A stretch of DNA of 64,000 bases from Bacillus sp. J37. GTDB taxonomy: Bacteria > Bacillota > Bacilli > Bacillales > Bacillaceae. Position numbers and translations under genes: made by a program. The notes beneath the pieces are model-generated. The model worked only from the letters and a program-made list of their open reading frames with translations. It did not search any database and had not been told where the DNA came from. Shown here in pieces: positions 9,370 through 18,952 of this stretch. The stretch's first letter is position 1. Each line of letters opens with the position of its first letter. The stretch spans positions 224 to 64,223 of the forward strand of contig NZ_JAEK01000006.1 in NCBI RefSeq assembly GCF_000518865.1. The letters are read 5' to 3'.

Positions 9370-9422
9370 ATTCAAAAATAAACAAAAAACATATTCAAAA
9401 GTAAACAAACATGATATATAAT
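9370..9422 (+). promoter_or_regulatory. rhaEW promoter with tandem direct repeats (candidate RhaR operator)
   Basis: Two 17-base direct repeats, ATTCAAAAATAAACAAA (9370-9386) and ATTCAAAAGTAAACAAA (9393-9409), start 23 bases apart, about two helical turns. The second covers the -35 box TTCAAA (9394-9399), which sits 17 bases from a perfect -10 TATAAT (9417-9422). DeoR-family repressors often bind direct repeats, and the rhaR gene lies in this cluster, so RhaR is the likely ligand. The binding is inferred. Confidence 0.65.
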
Positions 9423-9477
9423 AAAAAACAGATAATCAAATGAAAACAGACATAAATAAAATAGAGGAGGAAACGAA

Positions 9478-11547
9478 ATGGTACAAAGTTTATGGAATAA
9501 AGAAAAAGGTGCTTCATTATCTAAAGGTGTGGAAGAGCTGGTATATCGTTCTAACCTAATCGGGTCAGATCGTGCTGTTTGTAACTGGGGCGGTGGAAAC
9601 ACGTCAATGAAAACAATTGAGAAAGACTTCCGTGGCCGTGACATAGAGGTGATGTACGTTAAGGGTAGCGGTTCTGATTTAGCAACGATGAAGGCGCACA
9701 ATTTCACAGGCTTACGAATGGAGGATATTCGTCCATTAATCGAACGTGACGAAATGTCTGATGAAGAAATGGTTGCTTACCTTGCACACTGCATGATTGA
9801 TAGCAAACACCCACGTGCATCAATCGAAACTCTATTACATGCATTCTTACCATTCAAGCATGTTGACCATACACATCCGGATGCAATCATTGGTCTTTGC
9901 TGTGCAGACAATGGTCGCCAAATTGCTGAAGAAATCTACGGAGATCGTTTTGTCTGGGTACCATATGTACGCCCGGGATTCACACTTTCAAAAATGATCG
10001 CAGAAGGTGTTAAAAACAATCCAAACGCAGAATTAGTATTAATGGAAAAACACGGTCTTGTTGTTTGGGGGGAAACAGCTGAAGAAAGCTATGAAAAAAC
10101 AATTTCTGTTATTAATGAAGCAGAACAATATGTTCAGTCAAAATTAGTTGAAGAAAATGTATTTGGCGGACAAAAATACGAACCACTTGCTGAAGAAGAT
10201 CGCAAAAACGCTTTAGCACAAGTTATGCCAGTGATTCGCGGTGCAGTTAGCGAAGAAAAGAAAATGCTATTAACATATGATGATGCGGAAGATGTGCTGC
10301 AATTTGTAAACAGCCAAAATGCTCCAGAATTATCACAAGTAGGTGCAGCTTGTCCTGATCACTTAGTTCATACAAAAATGACACCTTTATTCATTGACTG
10401 GAACCCACAATCAGAAGATGTAGCTAGTTTAGTAGAAAAAGTAAAAGCTGGAATCGAAAGCTTTAAAGAAGAGTACAAAGCTTACTTCGAACGAAACAAA
10501 AACGAAGGTGACCAAATTTCTGAAACTGCTCCGCGTGTTATTTTAATTCCTGGTATCGGAATGGTGAACACTGGTAAAAACATAGCAATGGCTAACGTTA
10601 GTGGTGCTTTATACCACCGTGCAATCGCGGTTATGAAACGTTCTACAACTCTAGGAAAATTTGTTTCTTTAAATGAAAATGAATCATTCAATGTAGAATA
10701 TTGGCCATTAGAGCTTTATAAATTATCTCTAGCTCCTGCAGAAGCTGAGTTCTCAAGACAAGTAGCCTTTGTAACAGGTGGAGCTGGTGGAATCGGCAGC
10801 GAAACATGCCGTCAATTCGTAGCAGAAGGAGCACATGTAGTAATTGCTGACCTAAACTTAGAAGGTGCTGAAAAGGTAGCAGCAGAAATCAACGAGAAAT
10901 ATGGAGAGGGCCGTGCATTCGCAGTAAAAATGGATGTAACAAGTGAAGAAGCTGTTCAAAAAGCATTTAAACAAACTGCTCTAACTTACGGTGGCGTTGA
11001 TATTATCATAAACAATGCAGGTTTGGCAACTTCCAGCCCATTTGATGAAACATCTTTAAAAGAGTGGAACCTAAACATGAACGTTCTTGGCACAGGTTAT
11101 TTCCTAGTTGCCCGTGAAGCGTTTAAACAAATGAAATCACAAGGTACTGGTGGAAACATGGTATTCATCGGTTCGAAAAACTCTGTTTATGCTGGTAAAA
11201 ATGCAGCAGCATACAGCTCAGTTAAAGCAATGGAAACACACCTTGCAAGATGTATTGCAGCAGAAGGTGGAGAATTCGGAATCCGTGTAAACTCAGTTCT
11301 TCCAGATGCAGTGCTTCAAGGTTCAGCAATTTGGGGATCAAGCTGGAGAGAAGAGCGTGCAGCAGCATACGGAATTCACCCAGACCAATTAGAAGATCAC
11401 TATCGTAAACGTACTACATTACTAGTAAATATCTATCCAAAAGATATTGCACAATCTATTCTATTCTTTGCATCATCTAAATCAGATCGTACTACAGGGT
11501 GTATGTTAACTGTAGATGGTGGAGTTCCAGCAGCGTTTACCAGATAA
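9478..11547 (+). CDS. rhaEW: Bifunctional rhamnulose-1-phosphate aldolase / lactaldehyde dehydrogenase (RhaEW)
   Basis: 689-residue two-domain fusion. Residues ~1-340 are a class II aldolase that would split L-rhamnulose-1-phosphate into DHAP and L-lactaldehyde; NWGGGNTSMK binds the phosphate, and HAFLPFKHVDHTHPDAI supplies zinc ligands. Residues ~430-689 are an SDR domain (VTGGAGGIGSE, NNAG, YSSVK) that would oxidise lactaldehyde to L-lactate. Order and length match B. subtilis YuxG/RhaEW. GAGGAGG precedes the ATG. It stands first in the rhamnose cluster and directly downstream of lutABC, whose products would consume the L-lactate formed. Confidence 0.95.
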   Translation: MVQSLWNKEKGASLSKGVEELVYRSNLIGSDRAVCNWGGGNTSMKTIEKDFRGRDIEVMYVKGSGSDLATMKAHNFTGLRMEDIRPLIERDEMSDEEMVAYLAHCMIDSKHPRASIETLLHAFLPFKHVDHTHPDAIIGLCCADNGRQIAEEIYGDRFVWVPYVRPGFTLSKMIAEGVKNNPNAELVLMEKHGLVVWGETAEESYEKTISVINEAEQYVQSKLVEENVFGGQKYEPLAEEDRKNALAQVMPVIRGAVSEEKKMLLTYDDAEDVLQFVNSQNAPELSQVGAACPDHLVHTKMTPLFIDWNPQSEDVASLVEKVKAGIESFKEEYKAYFERNKNEGDQISETAPRVILIPGIGMVNTGKNIAMANVSGALYHRAIAVMKRSTTLGKFVSLNENESFNVEYWPLELYKLSLAPAEAEFSRQVAFVTGGAGGIGSETCRQFVAEGAHVVIADLNLEGAEKVAAEINEKYGEGRAFAVKMDVTSEEAVQKAFKQTALTYGGVDIIINNAGLATSSPFDETSLKEWNLNMNVLGTGYFLVAREAFKQMKSQGTGGNMVFIGSKNSVYAGKNAAAYSSVKAMETHLARCIAAEGGEFGIRVNSVLPDAVLQGSAIWGSSWREERAAAYGIHPDQLEDHYRKRTTLLVNIYPKDIAQSILFFASSKSDRTTGCMLTVDGGVPAAFTR

Positions 11548-11552
11548 TAAAG

Positions 11553-11600
11553 AATAAACAAGGTGTAACAGAATAAAGTTTCTATTACACCTTGTTTATT
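11553..11600 (+). terminator. Probable terminator after rhaEW
   Basis: A 16-bp perfect stem, 11553-11568 with 11585-11600. The arm itself ends TTGTTTATT, but only a weak T tract follows, so termination may be partial. Confidence 0.6.
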
Positions 11601-11608
11601 ATACTAAT

Positions 11609-11693
11609 AGAAAGCATAAGAAATAATTGATCATAGAATAAGAAAAGCCAAGACTTCCCGTATTAGGACCTGGAAATAAACCAAGTTTTTGTC
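11609..11693. repeat. Degenerate copy of post-terminator hairpin repeat (family C)
   Basis: This segment aligns with the copies at 50994, 52295 and 52638. Matching blocks are AGAAAG at the start, GATCAT...ATAAGAAAA, AAG.CTT, GGACcTGG..ATAA and AAGTTTTT. It is more diverged than the others. It begins 9 bases after the rhaEW terminator stem, the same placement as other copies. Confidence 0.5.
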
Positions 11694-11850
11694 CCGATTA
11701 TTTTGAAAGCGCATTAGTATAAAACACGGTGCGTTTACACTTACACTCTTGTATAATAAAATATCTAGAGCCTACAAGCATAAGAGCTGTCTCTTTTAGC
11801 ACGTAAGCTCAGACCTCATTATAAAAAGAAGTAACAGGAGGTATTGATCA
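11694..11850 (+). promoter_or_regulatory. Leader of rhaR with a -10 box
   Basis: TATAAT at 11752-11757 is a good -10; no matching -35 is present at 16-18 bases, and TTTACA at 11734 is too close. TGAAAGCGCATTAG at 11704 resembles a cre half-site but matches only 11 of 14 positions. The remaining bases before the AGGAGG site hold nothing I recognise. Confidence 0.4.
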
Positions 11851-12618
11851 ATGCTTGTAGCAGAAAGACATAAAAAAATCGTAGAAGTTGTAAATGAGAA
11901 GTTAAGTGTTCGTGTAACTGAGTTGAGTAAGATTTTCCAGGTAACGGAAGAAACAATTCGTCGTGATTTAGAAAAACTGGAAAAAGAAAACTTGTTACGC
12001 CGTAGTCATGGTGGAGCTGTTAGTATAAAAGACGAGCAAACTGAAGTATCGTATGCTGAACGGGAAATCACAAATGCTTCAGAAAAAAGATCCATTGCAA
12101 TTGAAGCAGTGAAACTTATTCAGCCAGGTGATCAAATCGTACTTGATGCGAGTACAACAGCATGGTATATGGCAAAAGAAATGCCTGATCTGCCCTTAAC
12201 TGTTTTGACAAATTCAATCAAGGTAGCGATAGAGCTTAGTAAAAAAGAACAGGTAAAAGTGATCTCAACTGGTGGCATGCTCCAACCGAAGTCTCTATCC
12301 TATGTCGGTCCATTAGCCGAAAGGTCACTTAATATGTACCATGTGAACAAAGCCTTCTTATCATGTAAAGGGGTACATGTGGACGCTGGTTTAAGCGATT
12401 CAAATGAATGGCAGGCATTATTAAAAAGACAAATGATTTCGATTGCAGACAAAACAATTCTGATGGCTGATTCTACAAAATTTGGTGTAAGAACATTTGC
12501 TCAAATTACGGACATTCAGCGAATTGGTTATGTCATTACAGATGATCACATTGATGAATCATTTTGCAGAGCACTGGAAGAAAAAGGTGTACGAGTAAAA
12601 ACCGTCGAGATAAAGTGA
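11851..12618 (+). CDS. rhaR: DeoR-family regulator of rhamnose catabolism
   Basis: 255-residue DeoR-type repressor. Residues 1-58 carry the HTH signature (RHKKIVEVVNEKLSVRVTELSKIFQVTEETIRRDLEKLEKENLLRRSHGGAV). The rest is the sugar-phosphate-isomerase-like sensor domain (DASTTAWYMAKEMP, VLTNSIKVAIELSK, STGGMLQPKSLSYVGP, DKTILMADSTKFGVR) that binds phosphorylated intermediates. In B. subtilis the equivalent protein between rhaEW and rhaB represses the rhamnose operon, and synteny supports the same role here. AGGAGG precedes the ATG. Confidence 0.9.
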   Translation: MLVAERHKKIVEVVNEKLSVRVTELSKIFQVTEETIRRDLEKLEKENLLRRSHGGAVSIKDEQTEVSYAEREITNASEKRSIAIEAVKLIQPGDQIVLDASTTAWYMAKEMPDLPLTVLTNSIKVAIELSKKEQVKVISTGGMLQPKSLSYVGPLAERSLNMYHVNKAFLSCKGVHVDAGLSDSNEWQALLKRQMISIADKTILMADSTKFGVRTFAQITDIQRIGYVITDDHIDESFCRALEEKGVRVKTVEIK

Positions 12619-12719
12619 GTCTTCGGTCAAAAGATTACTCCTATTTGAAAATAGGAAAACTGGATAAAACGGGGTAGTGGAAGCTATTCCGTTTTTTGCT
12701 AGAAAAAAGAGGGATCAAA

Positions 12720-13685
12720 ATGAGTGCGAATCTTTTACATGAACTATTGCAACTAAATGATGAGGAAAAATTAATGCTTCAGCAAAAAAAGGAAGTTCAA
12801 AAGGAGCTTTATACTAGCCAGGAACCCTTCATTGTTGAAGGTGAGAGATTTTTAAATCAAAATAAAATGATCATGGTGCGAAAACACACCAGATTTGTTC
12901 ACTTTCCGAAGCATAGGCACAATTATATAGAAGTGAATTATGTTTTTAGTGGTTCTCTTACCCAAACCGTTGGAAATGAACGAATGGAATTAAAAAAGGG
13001 AGATCTTTTATTTCTTAATCAACATATAGAGCATGAACTTGAAGCGTGCAATGAAGAAGATATTATTATTAACTTTATTATTAAGCCCGAATTCTTTACA
13101 TTTATTTTTTCTTACTTAACGACGGAAAATTTGATCTCAAACTTTTTAATTAGCAGCCTATTCGACCAAACAAAACAAGGTCAATTTTTATATTTTGCTG
13201 TATCAGAAATTGACAGTGTTCAAGAGCTTATTGGAAAAATCATCGTGGAAATTATGAATCCGTCAATGCTATCAGAATCAACGATAAAATTATATATGGG
13301 TTTGCTGATGGTAGAGCTTATAAAGAATTCGGATAAGGTCCGATACAATCAGGATCTGAATAAGCACTATATTATTGTGGAGTCCCTAAAATATATTGAA
13401 GAACATTTTCGACATGCTTCTTTATACGAATTGGCAGAAAAACTAAATCAACCTCATTACACCTTAAGTAAAGAAATTAAAAAGGCAACAACCTATACAT
13501 TTAAAGAGCTTGTCCAAGCAAAAAGATTGACCATTGCAAGAGATCTGTTGGAGAATACTTCACTATCTATTTCTGCTATTGTTGAAGAGGTAGGATATGA
13601 AAATATAAGTTATTTTTATCGTGTTTTTAAAAGCAAATATGGATATACACCAAAGAAATTTCGAGATCAACTTTCTAACAATTAG
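12720..13685 (+). CDS. AraC-family regulator with cupin sensor domain
   Basis: 321-residue AraC-type activator. The N-terminal cupin region (residues ~45-120: FVHFPKHRHNYIEVNYVFSGSLTQTV...KKGDLLFLNQHIEHELE) is a sugar-sensing arm; the C-terminal ~100 residues hold two HTH motifs ending in EEVGYENISYFYRVFKSKYGYTPKKFR. The ATG at 12720 follows AGAGGG by six bases; the frame extends eight codons upstream without a site. It lies between rhaR and rhaB, a place where B. subtilis has no such gene, so rhamnose metabolism here seems to have a second, positive regulator. Its own terminator follows. Confidence 0.88.
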   Translation: MSANLLHELLQLNDEEKLMLQQKKEVQKELYTSQEPFIVEGERFLNQNKMIMVRKHTRFVHFPKHRHNYIEVNYVFSGSLTQTVGNERMELKKGDLLFLNQHIEHELEACNEEDIIINFIIKPEFFTFIFSYLTTENLISNFLISSLFDQTKQGQFLYFAVSEIDSVQELIGKIIVEIMNPSMLSESTIKLYMGLLMVELIKNSDKVRYNQDLNKHYIIVESLKYIEEHFRHASLYELAEKLNQPHYTLSKEIKKATTYTFKELVQAKRLTIARDLLENTSLSISAIVEEVGYENISYFYRVFKSKYGYTPKKFRDQLSNN

Positions 13686-13727
13686 TCATGTCATTACTAG
13701 AAATAGTAGGTGATATGACTTTTTTTA
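13684..13727 (+). terminator. Terminator after the AraC gene
   Basis: Imperfect 16-17-bp stem (13684-13699 with 13704-13720), GAAA loop, followed by seven T. It separates rhaB-rhaA from the regulator genes. Confidence 0.85.
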
Positions 13728-13815
13728 CACCATTTTTTACTTGGCAAATAAGGACAATAAAATAATGAATTAAGATATAGGAACTTCCAGGGATATCAAC
13801 TAAAATAAATATAGA

Positions 13816-13829
13816 AGCAAGCGTTTTCA
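13816..13829 (+). promoter_or_regulatory. cre box before rhaB
   Basis: AGCAAGCGTTTTCA matches 12 of 14 positions of the CcpA consensus TGWAANCGNTNWCA, 17 bases before the rhaB start. TTGGCA at 13741 may be the -35 of the promoter, but no good -10 at 17 bases was found. The site would act as a roadblock in the leader. Confidence 0.6.
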
Positions 13830-13845
13830 GGGAAGAGGTGTCAAA

Positions 13846-15261
13846 ATGAGTAGATATAGCTTAGCTGTAGATATTGGTGCTTCAAGTGGAAGGTTAATAC
13901 TTGGGCATTTAGCTAATGGAAAATTAAACTTAAATGAGATTCATCGTTTTGAAAATAAGATAGTGAAGAAAAATGAACATTTTTGCTGGGATATTGAGGC
14001 CCTATTCCAAGAAATCAAAACAGGTATAAAAAAATGCAATGAACTAGGGATCAAGCCGGATAGCATTGGAATTGATACATGGGCAGTTGATTATGTCTTA
14101 CTTGACGAGCATGACAACCTCTTAACAGATGCAGTTGCATACAGGGATCCAAGAACAGACGGAATGATGGAAGAGGTCTTTAAAATCATTCCAAAGGAAA
14201 AATTATACTTTGAAACCGGGATCCAATTTCAAAAATTTAATACGATTTATCAATTGTTTGCGTTAAAGCAAACATCACCTGAAGTTTTACAAAAAGCAAA
14301 GTCATTCCTAATGATTCCTGAGTATTTTAGTTTTTTATTAACAGGAAAAAAGGCGAATGAGTATACAAATGCAACCTCTACCCAGCTTGTGAATGCATTT
14401 ACAAAAAATTGGGATCATGAGCTTCTAGAAAAGCTTGGAATTAACAAACAGATGTTTCACGAGATATTACCACCTAAAACAGTGTTAGGGACACTTTCAA
14501 AAGAGCTTGTTGAAGAGTTTGGTTTTGATATGAAAGTCGTATTACCGGCAACACATGATACGGGATCAGCTGTAATCTCTGTACCGGAAGTAGAGGACTC
14601 AGTTTATATCAGCTCCGGTACATGGTCGCTAATTGGTGTTGAAAACCGCTTTCCAATTTGTGTTCCGCAAGCGCTTAAATATAATTTCACAAATGAAGGC
14701 GGGATCGATTATCGATACCGTTTTCTTAAAAACATTATGGGCCTTTGGATGATTCAAGAAGTAAAGCGCAACTATCATGACCAATACTCTTTTGCAGAAT
14801 TAGTAAAGCTGGCTGAAAATGAAAAACAGTTCAAGTCGATTGTTAATGTGGATGATGACCGTTTCCTAAAGCCTGACAATATGATTGACGAAATCCAAAA
14901 ATACTGTCAGGAAACAAATCAGCCAATTCCGCAAACACCAGGTCAAATGGCAAAATGTGTGTATGATAGTTTAGCAGAGAGCTATAAACTGGCCATAAAT
15001 GAAATAGAAGAGATTTTTGAGAAAAAGTTTCCGAGAATAAATGTAATCGGTGGCGGATGCCAAAATGAAATGCTTAACCAAATGATTGCAAATGTTACGA
15101 ACAAAGAGGTTTGTGCAGGACCAATTGAAGCAACAGCTATTGGAAATATTGTGACACAATTTATGGCATTAGGTGAGATTCATACAATTCAAGAAGCAAG
15201 AACGACAATTAAAGATTCATTTGAAGTGAAAACATACAAACAACATTTCGTGAGAGGATGA
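13846..15261 (+). CDS. rhaB: L-rhamnulokinase
   Basis: 471-residue FGGY-family kinase that phosphorylates L-rhamnulose to the 1-phosphate using ATP. The N-terminal phosphate loop [15 protein letters not shown] (residues ~5-19), [13 protein letters not shown] (~75), the [13 protein letters not shown] block and [15 protein letters not shown] near the C-terminus are rhamnulokinase-type. Length matches RhaB. It is followed by rhaA with the rhaB stop lying six bases before the preferred rhaA start. AGAGGTG precedes the ATG. Confidence 0.95.
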   Translation: MSRYSLAVDIGASSGRLILGHLANGKLNLNEIHRFENKIVKKNEHFCWDIEALFQEIKTGIKKCNELGIKPDSIGIDTWAVDYVLLDEHDNLLTDAVAYRDPRTDGMMEEVFKIIPKEKLYFETGIQFQKFNTIYQLFALKQTSPEVLQKAKSFLMIPEYFSFLLTGKKANEYTNATSTQLVNAFTKNWDHELLEKLGINKQMFHEILPPKTVLGTLSKELVEEFGFDMKVVLPATHDTGSAVISVPEVEDSVYISSGTWSLIGVENRFPICVPQALKYNFTNEGGIDYRYRFLKNIMGLWMIQEVKRNYHDQYSFAELVKLAENEKQFKSIVNVDDDRFLKPDNMIDEIQKYCQETNQPIPQTPGQMAKCVYDSLAESYKLAINEIEEIFEKKFPRINVIGGGCQNEMLNQMIANVTNKEVCAGPIEATAIGNIVTQFMALGEIHTIQEARTTIKDSFEVKTYKQHFVRG

Positions 15262-15266
15262 TTAAG

Positions 15267-16520
15267 ATGTCAGTAAGAGAAAGCTATGAATTAGCCAAGA
15301 AGGAATATGCAAAATGGGGTATTAATGTAGATGAAGTGCTTGAGCAATTAAAACAAGTACCTATCTCAATCCACTGCTGGCAAGGTGATGATGTTGGCGG
15401 ATTTGAAGTAAATAAAGGTGAATTATCCGGAGGTATTGATGTAACAGGAAATTACCCGGGTAAAGCAAGAACACCTGAAGAGTTAAGAAGTGACCTGGAA
15501 AAAGCGCTATCATTAATTCCGGGAAAGCACCGTGTAAATCTTCATGCGATTTACGCTGAAACAAATGGAGAAGTAGTAGAGCGTGACCAACTAGAACCGA
15601 AACACTTTGAGAACTGGGTTAACTGGGCAAAAGAACAAGGGCTTGGACTTGATTTTAACCCAACATTATTTTCACATGAAAAATCTGCTGATGGCTTAAC
15701 ACTATCACATCCAGACAAAGAAATTCGTGAATTTTGGATCAACCATTGCATTGCCAGCCGTAAAATCGCTGAATACTTCGGAAAAGAGTTAGGCACACCT
15801 GCATTAACAAATGTTTGGATCCCTGATGGTTACAAAGATGTACCAAGTGACCGTTTAACCCCAAGAGTACGTCTAAAAGAGTCATTAGATCAAATCTTTG
15901 AAATAGAAATTGATGAACAATATAATATCGATGCAGTAGAAAGTAAATTATTTGGAATTGGTTCAGAAGCATATGTTGTTGGCTCCCATGAATTTTACAT
16001 GGGCTATGCGTTAAAAAATAACAAGCTTTGCTTATTGGATACCGGACATTATCACCCAACAGAAATGGTATCCAACAAAATTTCTTCTATGCTTCTATAC
16101 AGCGACAAACTGGCATTACACGTATCACGTCCAGTACGATGGGACAGTGATCACGTTGTCACACTTGATGACGAGTTAAAAGAAATTGCTCTTGAAATCG
16201 TTCGTAACGATGCATTAGATAAAGTGATGATCGGTCTTGATTTCTTTGATGCAAGTATCAACCGTGTTGCAGCATGGACAATTGGCACACGTAATATGAT
16301 TAAATCATTACTTCATGCAATGCTTGTACCAAACGACCACTTAAAACAACTTCAAGAAGAAGGAAACTTCACAGAAAGACTAGCATTAATGGAAGAATTC
16401 AAAACATATCCATTCGGTGCGATTTGGGATTACTATTGTGAGCAAAATGGTGTTCCTGTAAAGGAAACTTGGTTAGAAGATGTTAAGAAGTATGAGAATG
16501 AAGTACTTTCTAAGAGATAA
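15267..16520 (+). CDS. rhaA: L-rhamnose isomerase
   Basis: 417-residue metal-dependent isomerase converting L-rhamnose to L-rhamnulose. [45 protein letters not shown] and [18 protein letters not shown] carry the conserved metal and substrate residues. The ATG at 15267 lies nine bases after GAGAGG; the in-frame ATG three codons earlier abuts that site directly and is less likely. B. subtilis has a mutarotase gene (rhaM) before rhaA; it is absent here, and no separate copy was seen in the window. Confidence 0.95.
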   Translation: MSVRESYELAKKEYAKWGINVDEVLEQLKQVPISIHCWQGDDVGGFEVNKGELSGGIDVTGNYPGKARTPEELRSDLEKALSLIPGKHRVNLHAIYAETNGEVVERDQLEPKHFENWVNWAKEQGLGLDFNPTLFSHEKSADGLTLSHPDKEIREFWINHCIASRKIAEYFGKELGTPALTNVWIPDGYKDVPSDRLTPRVRLKESLDQIFEIEIDEQYNIDAVESKLFGIGSEAYVVGSHEFYMGYALKNNKLCLLDTGHYHPTEMVSNKISSMLLYSDKLALHVSRPVRWDSDHVVTLDDELKEIALEIVRNDALDKVMIGLDFFDASINRVAAWTIGTRNMIKSLLHAMLVPNDHLKQLQEEGNFTERLALMEEFKTYPFGAIWDYYCEQNGVPVKETWLEDVKKYENEVLSKR

Positions 16521-16536
16521 ACGTTCTTAAATTTGA

Positions 16537-16746
16537 TGGTGGATATTCGCATATAATGTCTGTACCGCTCGCGTAGCTATAGGACTTATTACTCTTATCA
16601 TGCCAACAATGTTAACGGTTCTAGGGTTTAAAATATCAGGCTTCATTATGAGTTGATTCTTCATAATTGCTGCTATAATTGGTTTTGTAATGGCTCCTGA
16701 AACAAAGCCTCTAAAACAAATTGAACAAGAACGTTATAGTGCTTAA
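16537..16746 (+). pseudogene. Remnant of an MFS sugar transporter C-terminus
   Basis: Read in one frame the segment gives WWIFAYNVCTARVAIG, then IMPTMLTVLGFKISGFIMS, an in-frame TGA, then FFIIAAIIGFVMAPETKPLK and QIEQERYSA before TAA. This is the end of a 12-TM sugar-porter-like MFS protein: the FAYTPE-YPT-R-A loop and the terminal MAPETK-L-QIE motif are recognisable. It lacks the rest of the gene, has the loop shortened, and carries a stop inside the last helix. The position directly behind rhaA suggests it was the rhamnose or lactate permease of this cluster. Confidence 0.75.
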
Positions 16747-16755
16747 CATCTATAT

Positions 16756-16790
16756 ACTGATGATACTTAATATGTATCATCAGTTTTTTT
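16756..16790 (+). terminator. Terminator behind the MFS remnant
   Basis: ACTGATGATAC (16756-16766) and GTATCATCAGT (16774-16784) form a perfect 11-bp stem with a 7-base loop, followed by TTTTTT. It would end the rhaB-rhaA transcript. Confidence 0.9.
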
Positions 16791-16905
16791 GTATTTAACT
16801 ATAACTTAATACTCTATCATTTTATTCATTTTTCTAATAATATTAAAACCCTACCAAGAAAAAGAATGTTAAGATAATAAAAGGTTTCATTTAAGGGGGG
16901 ATTTT

Positions 16906-17715
16906 ATGTGTCACCATGTCATAAAACGTAATAATGTGAAAATCGAAGGTTCAGGTGAAAAAACAATCATTTTTGCGCCTGGCTTTGGGTGTGATCAGAC
17001 AGTCTGGCAAGATGTTAAGGATGCTTTTTTGGACGATTATAAAGTGATTTTATTTGATTATGTAGGAATAGGAAAATCTGATATAGAGTCATATGACCCG
17101 GGAAAATATCATACATTATCAGGATACGTTCAGGATTTACTGGATATTTGTTCGGCTTTAGATTTGGAAAAAGCTATTTTTGTTGGTCATTCTGTTAGTA
17201 GTATGATTGGAATGTTGGCATCAATTAAAAAACCAGCCTATTTTTCTACCCTTATTATGATCGGACCGTCTCCATGCTACCTGAACGATCCTCCATCTTA
17301 TTACAGAGGTTTTGAAAAAGACGATTTGTTGGGGTTGCTGGACATGATGGAAAAAAACTATATAGGATGGGCAAGTATGTTTGCTTCAACTCTTGTAAAT
17401 GATCCGAATCGGCATTCATTGTCAAAGGATCTTGAAGACCGTTTTTGCTCTACAGATCCGGTCATTGCCCGTCAATTTGCTGAAGCAACCTTTTTTGCTG
17501 ATAATCGGGGAGACTTGTCTAAAGTAACTGTTCCTTCCTTAATTATGCAATGTTCAAATGATATCATTGCACCAGATGAGGTCGGAGAATACCTTTTAAA
17601 TCAACTACCAAATAGTGAATTAAAGCGGTTAATTGCAACCGGACATTGTCCACATATGAGTCATCCTGAAGAAACGATACAAGTCATTCGACAATATCTT
17701 AGGAGTTTTCTGTAA
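16906..17715 (+). CDS. rsbQ: RsbQ, alpha/beta hydrolase of the energy-stress pathway
   Basis: 269-residue alpha/beta hydrolase. The nucleophile elbow GHSVSS puts Ser at residue 96 and the [11 protein letters not shown] motif puts His at 247, the same numbering as B. subtilis RsbQ. RsbQ is needed for RsbP to activate sigma-B under energy stress, probably by supplying or processing a small hydrophobic ligand. The gene is directly upstream of rsbP (29-base gap), as in B. subtilis. It looks intact although its partner carries a frameshift. AAGGGGGG precedes the ATG. Confidence 0.93.
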   Translation: MCHHVIKRNNVKIEGSGEKTIIFAPGFGCDQTVWQDVKDAFLDDYKVILFDYVGIGKSDIESYDPGKYHTLSGYVQDLLDICSALDLEKAIFVGHSVSSMIGMLASIKKPAYFSTLIMIGPSPCYLNDPPSYYRGFEKDDLLGLLDMMEKNYIGWASMFASTLVNDPNRHSLSKDLEDRFCSTDPVIARQFAEATFFADNRGDLSKVTVPSLIMQCSNDIIAPDEVGEYLLNQLPNSELKRLIATGHCPHMSHPEETIQVIRQYLRSFL

Positions 17716-17744
17716 CTGATACTACTAATGTTAAGGAGAAAAGA

Positions 17745-18952
17745 ATGGATGAACAGTTGAACTGCGCACCGTGTGGATTTTTATCATTATCCGAAGATAG
17801 CGTAATTCGATCAGTTAATCAAACTCTATGTGAGTTACTCGATCTTTCTTCCGATGTGATAATAGGACAGCATATACATTCAATTTTACCTAAATCAGGT
17901 CGTGTTTTTTATGAACTTTATTTCGTGCCACTTGTTCAAATTGGAAAAAGAGTAGAGGAATTGTATATCTCTTTAGAAGCGAAAAATGGGAAAGAAATTC
18001 CTGTACTTATAAATGCTAATAAAAGGGTACACAATAACCAAAATGTAATAGATTGTATAGTAGTTCCTATTAAAATAAGAGATGAATATGAAAATGTCTT
18101 ACTTAATACAAAAAGGAATTAGAAAAAGCTCTCCTGGATAAACAGAAAGCAGTTTCTGAATTAAAAACTGCATTAAAGACAGTGGAAGAAAAACAACAAG
18201 AATTACTTGAATTACATGAGCAAAATCAAACATTTAAAATCGAAACAAAAAGAGAATTAGAGCTTGCTAGAAAAATACAAAAAACAGCATTAACAGATCG
18301 AATTTTCAATGAATGTATACATATAGAATCTCATTATAAAGCATCACATGAATTATCTGGAGACATTTATGGTATTTATCAAATTGATAAATACCGGTAT
18401 GGAGTGATTATTCTGGATGTTATGGGACACGGTATTTCATCAGCATTAATTACCATGTCACTCCAGTCATTGTTTCAGAGATTGATCCCTAAAGATGGGA
18501 ATCCTCAAACGGTTGTGAAAGAATTGGATCAATATCTACACAATCTCTTTCAAAATAGTGAACAATCCATGTATTATTGTACAGTTATTTATCTAATGAT
18601 TGATACAGCAGCACAGAAGATTGACTTTATCAATGGCGGTCACCCACCCGCATTTTTACAGGATACAACAGGAATAAAAGAACTCCAGTCATCTTTTCCT
18701 CCTATTGGGACATTCGAGGGAATAGAATTTAAAACAACAACACTTCCCTATGAAAAAGGAAGCAGATTGCTACTCTATACAGATGGTGTAACAGATCCCT
18801 TTGGGTTTAATCATTTAAAACCTTTGCTTATGGACAATAAAAGTATTCCCCTGGTGAGTTTAAAAAAGAAAATTATTCAGTCTCTAGAAAGTACAGAATT
18901 TGCTTACCATGAAAGTGATGATCAGTGTTTTTTAGTAATAGATTTGTTGTAA
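17745..18952 (+). pseudogene. rsbP: rsbP, PP2C phosphatase, interrupted by a one-base frameshift
   Basis: Codons 17745-18122 encode a PAS domain (CGFLSLSEDSVIRSVNQTLCELL...IPVLINANKRV) and stop at TAG after LLNTKRN. In the next frame the sequence continues KKELEKALLDKQKAVSELKT, a coiled-coil linker, into a PP2C/SpoIIE-like phosphatase (ELSGDIYGIYQI, ILDVMGHGISSALIT, INGGHPPAFL, YTDGVTDPFG). Joining the frames at the A5 run 18110-18114, as if one A were missing, gives 402 residues, almost exactly B. subtilis RsbP (403). RsbP dephosphorylates RsbV to activate sigma-B. Possible explanations are a real mutation, phase variation or -1 slippage at the A run, or a sequencing error. No start with a good ribosome site precedes the second part. 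Confidence 0.85.
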
